From assembly GCA_036426205.1 (NCBI GenBank), contig WSYH01000262.1, forward strand, positions 184,257 to 248,256: DNA of 64,000 nt. Reading direction: 5' to 3'. Made by a program: the position numbers and the translations under genes. Every line of letters begins with the position of its first letter. Position 1 is the stretch's first letter. The stretch comes from Ascaphus truei. Its lineage: Eukaryota; Chordata; Amphibia; Anura; Ascaphidae. Below are positions 62,530 to 64,000 of the stretch, piece by piece. The notes under the pieces are model-generated. The model saw only the letters and a program-made list of their open reading frames with translations, ran no database searches and was not told the origin of the DNA.

Positions 62530-63250
62530 GCAACAGCTTTCCCGGCTATCCTTTTTCATGGGTCTGTTAGGTTGGGTGGATCATACAAAGCACTTGTTGG
62601 TTAAGAGGCTGGTAGGAGGGCGGAGGAAATTTGAGGAGGCAGTTTGGTTAAAGTTTCTTGGGGGTGTGTTCGAAGCGACCAATGGGGTTTGCTTTTCAGG
62701 GTTTTAGGGTAGGCTGTTTAGGACCGCATTTGCGTTAGCATTTTTGGGACACTTCAAGTGGGACAGCTGGCTAAGAGGCACTTGTCACGGGAGTTGAAAG
62801 TAGACGATCTATTGGTTGGGTAGAGCCTAAACCATTTTTTAATTAGATGGTCAAAAATGGACCAGAAATAAAAAGGGATTTGGGTGAAAGTCTTGAAGGT
62901 CAAAGTTTATTGATTATTTGGTGGTTCAGCCACGGGGGTGGTCACCGTTGTTATTACACAAAGGGGGTGAGCTGCTGACAAGATATCAGTTTGTCAGAGT
63001 CAACAAGAGCTGTTTGAGAGTGGTCCATTTGGGACTAGGGCAGGAAATTAAGACAATCAAGGGGTCGAGGACCTTGGGAGGTCAATGGAGGGCATTGCAG
63101 TTTGGTGGTCTTTAGCCAGTGGTTGTGGAACCAAGAGTGCTCACAGGGTAAGTAGCAGCAGTGAGTATGGCCAGGTTCACAAGTTTTGGGACCACTTGCT
63201 CAAGTCAAGGGATGTTGGAGTTGATATTTGTGGTTAATAAAAGCCTGTGG
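62530..63250 (+). pseudogene. DIRS tyrosine recombinase, degraded
   Basis: Tyrosine recombinases integrate DIRS DNA circles. Across frame changes the sequence reads GVFEATNGVCFSGF, then AFALAFLGHFKWDSWLRGT (the A-F-x-G-x-x-R-x-x-E region with the Arg lost), then SPLLLHKGGELLTRYQFVRV with NKSCLRVVHLGLG. The RFTSFGTTCSSQGMLE stretch sits where the H-S-F-R-I-G-A catalytic box is expected; His and Arg are not conserved. It follows the RNase H as in intact DIRS elements. Confidence 0.65.
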
Positions 63251-63724
63251 CCATTTGAACTCAAATTAAAGGTGTCTGTGTTTTTTGAGGTTCATGGGTA
63301 CACTGAAGGGTTAAGAGTTGAGGATACAATGGTCCTGTACTCTACGGAAAATAGAATTCCTAAGTAACTTGACTTGAATGTTTCAACATATGCCATATTC
63401 CTTTATTATCCTGTTCTCCCGTATCTCTCCTCAATATCCAGTATCCCAGCTTCCTAATGTTCCCACATCTAACCAGTATTCTAAACATCTTCAAAAATCA
63501 TGCCTTGACAATACTTGCATATGCTAGAGTTGTTTTCAAAGTGGCAGAAGCTGTATTGTGTGGTACTCACTCACTTCAATGGACTTTCTGCATGCCAAAC
63601 AGCTTTTATTGCTTCTTAAATTACCCTGAGTATCCCATATGATTCAACATTCCTCAGTGCATCCACATTCATCCTGGATCTAACATGTCCCAGTTCCTCT
63701 CATGTCTTTTTAGTGCCCCACAAT
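63251..63724. other. No recognisable feature
   Basis: Sequence between the DIRS remnant and the last MITE; no coding sequence or repeat structure seen. The DIRS right end may lie here. Confidence 0.45.
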
Positions 63725-63726
63725 TA

Positions 63727-64000
63727 CACTGGCGACACACTTTATTCGAGCTTGGCTAGTCCCACGAATTCGGGTATACCCGGGTGTATTGAGGTTTGTG
63801 ACTGTTTTCTGCCCGAGTGCATTGAGTTATTTTCCAAGCAGGGATTGAAGCATTTTATTCCCGCTGGCTTCAATACTGCACAGTATATATATATATACTG
63901 CATTACAATTCATGAATTTATGCCATCTGGTAGACACGCGAAGCATTGCAGCTTATTAAATCCTAATCATTATCATTTAACAGATCAGCCGCCCATCAGC
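63727..64000. mobile_element. TA-flanked MITE family, running off the window
   Basis: Begins CACTGGCGACACACTTTATT after TA (63,725-63,726). The first 140 bp match 18,229-18,370; from 63,870 it is the reverse complement of the arm at 16,396-16,521, including the TA-rich centre. So this copy holds both arm types in a head-to-head layout, and the right terminus should lie about 120 bp beyond the window end. Confidence 0.8.

Larger units (their letters stand above)
48190..63260 (+). mobile_element. DIRS-type retrotransposon, heavily nested remnant
   Basis: Pieces of a DIRS element occur in the right order and on one strand: gag (to 52,690), RT start (52,690-53,330), RNase H (61,540-62,096) and tyrosine recombinase (62,530-63,250). 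DIRS elements integrate by a tyrosine recombinase instead of an integrase. The middle of the RT is missing or buried under the insertions at 53,330-61,540. Ends are approximate; I could not identify the terminal or internal complementary repeats. That all pieces are one copy is inference from order and orientation. Confidence 0.65.

Overview
This is a vertebrate-type, repeat-saturated intergenic window with no intact host gene and nothing bacterial. The mix of element types (several L1/Tx1-type LINEs, an L2/CR1-type LINE, Penelope-like elements (PLEs) with hammerhead ribozymes, a DIRS-type tyrosine-recombinase retrotransposon, hAT transposons, TTAA- and TA-flanked MITEs, solo LTRs) fits an amphibian, most likely a frog. 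That assignment is inference from repeat content.

Layout. 1-4.1 kb: partial hammerhead motif at the edge, a 0.92-kb repeat with a tRNA-like head (second copy at 18.95-19.88 kb), an L1 ORF1 fragment, and unrecognised ORF remnants. 4.1-8.0 kb: PLE fragments with GIY-YIG endonuclease pieces, a hammerhead ribozyme and a 168-bp inverted repeat. 8.16-8.96 kb: solo LTR. 9.45-11.5 kb: decayed hAT transposase. 11.8-16.3 kb: minisatellites, a TTAA-flanked MITE, AT-rich filler. 16.5-25.1 kb: three related PLE copies, two of them head to head.

25.5-39.75 kb is a three-layer nest with target duplications at each level: an apparent solo LTR (CTGT duplication) holds an LTR retrotransposon (CTGCC duplication, tRNA-Leu-type primer site) that has no visible pol but carries a long coiled-coil reading frame. 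That frame is split by a 7.9-kb L1 (16-bp duplication). A diverged relative of the coiled-coil element lies at 53.5-54.1 kb. This pol-less element is the best candidate here for something undescribed.

40.3-47.3 kb is a second, minus-strand L1. About 48.2-63.3 kb reads as one decayed DIRS element (gag, RT start, RNase H, tyrosine recombinase, in order) broken up by later insertions. These are a minus-strand L1 whose ORF1 and ORF2 are fused in frame and end in MITE sequence; an L2-type LINE; a hAT inside that LINE; a 1.4-kb hammerhead-bearing element inside the hAT; and a TA-flanked MITE inside the LINE. The same MITE family reappears at 16.3, 18.2, 49.9 and 63.7 kb.

Quality: 51,032-51,334 is Ns, single-base indel differences are concentrated in 1-960 and 18,950-21,500, and 56.7-57.5 kb is an almost T-free stretch, so some regions may carry assembly or polishing errors. 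All homology calls were made by eye.
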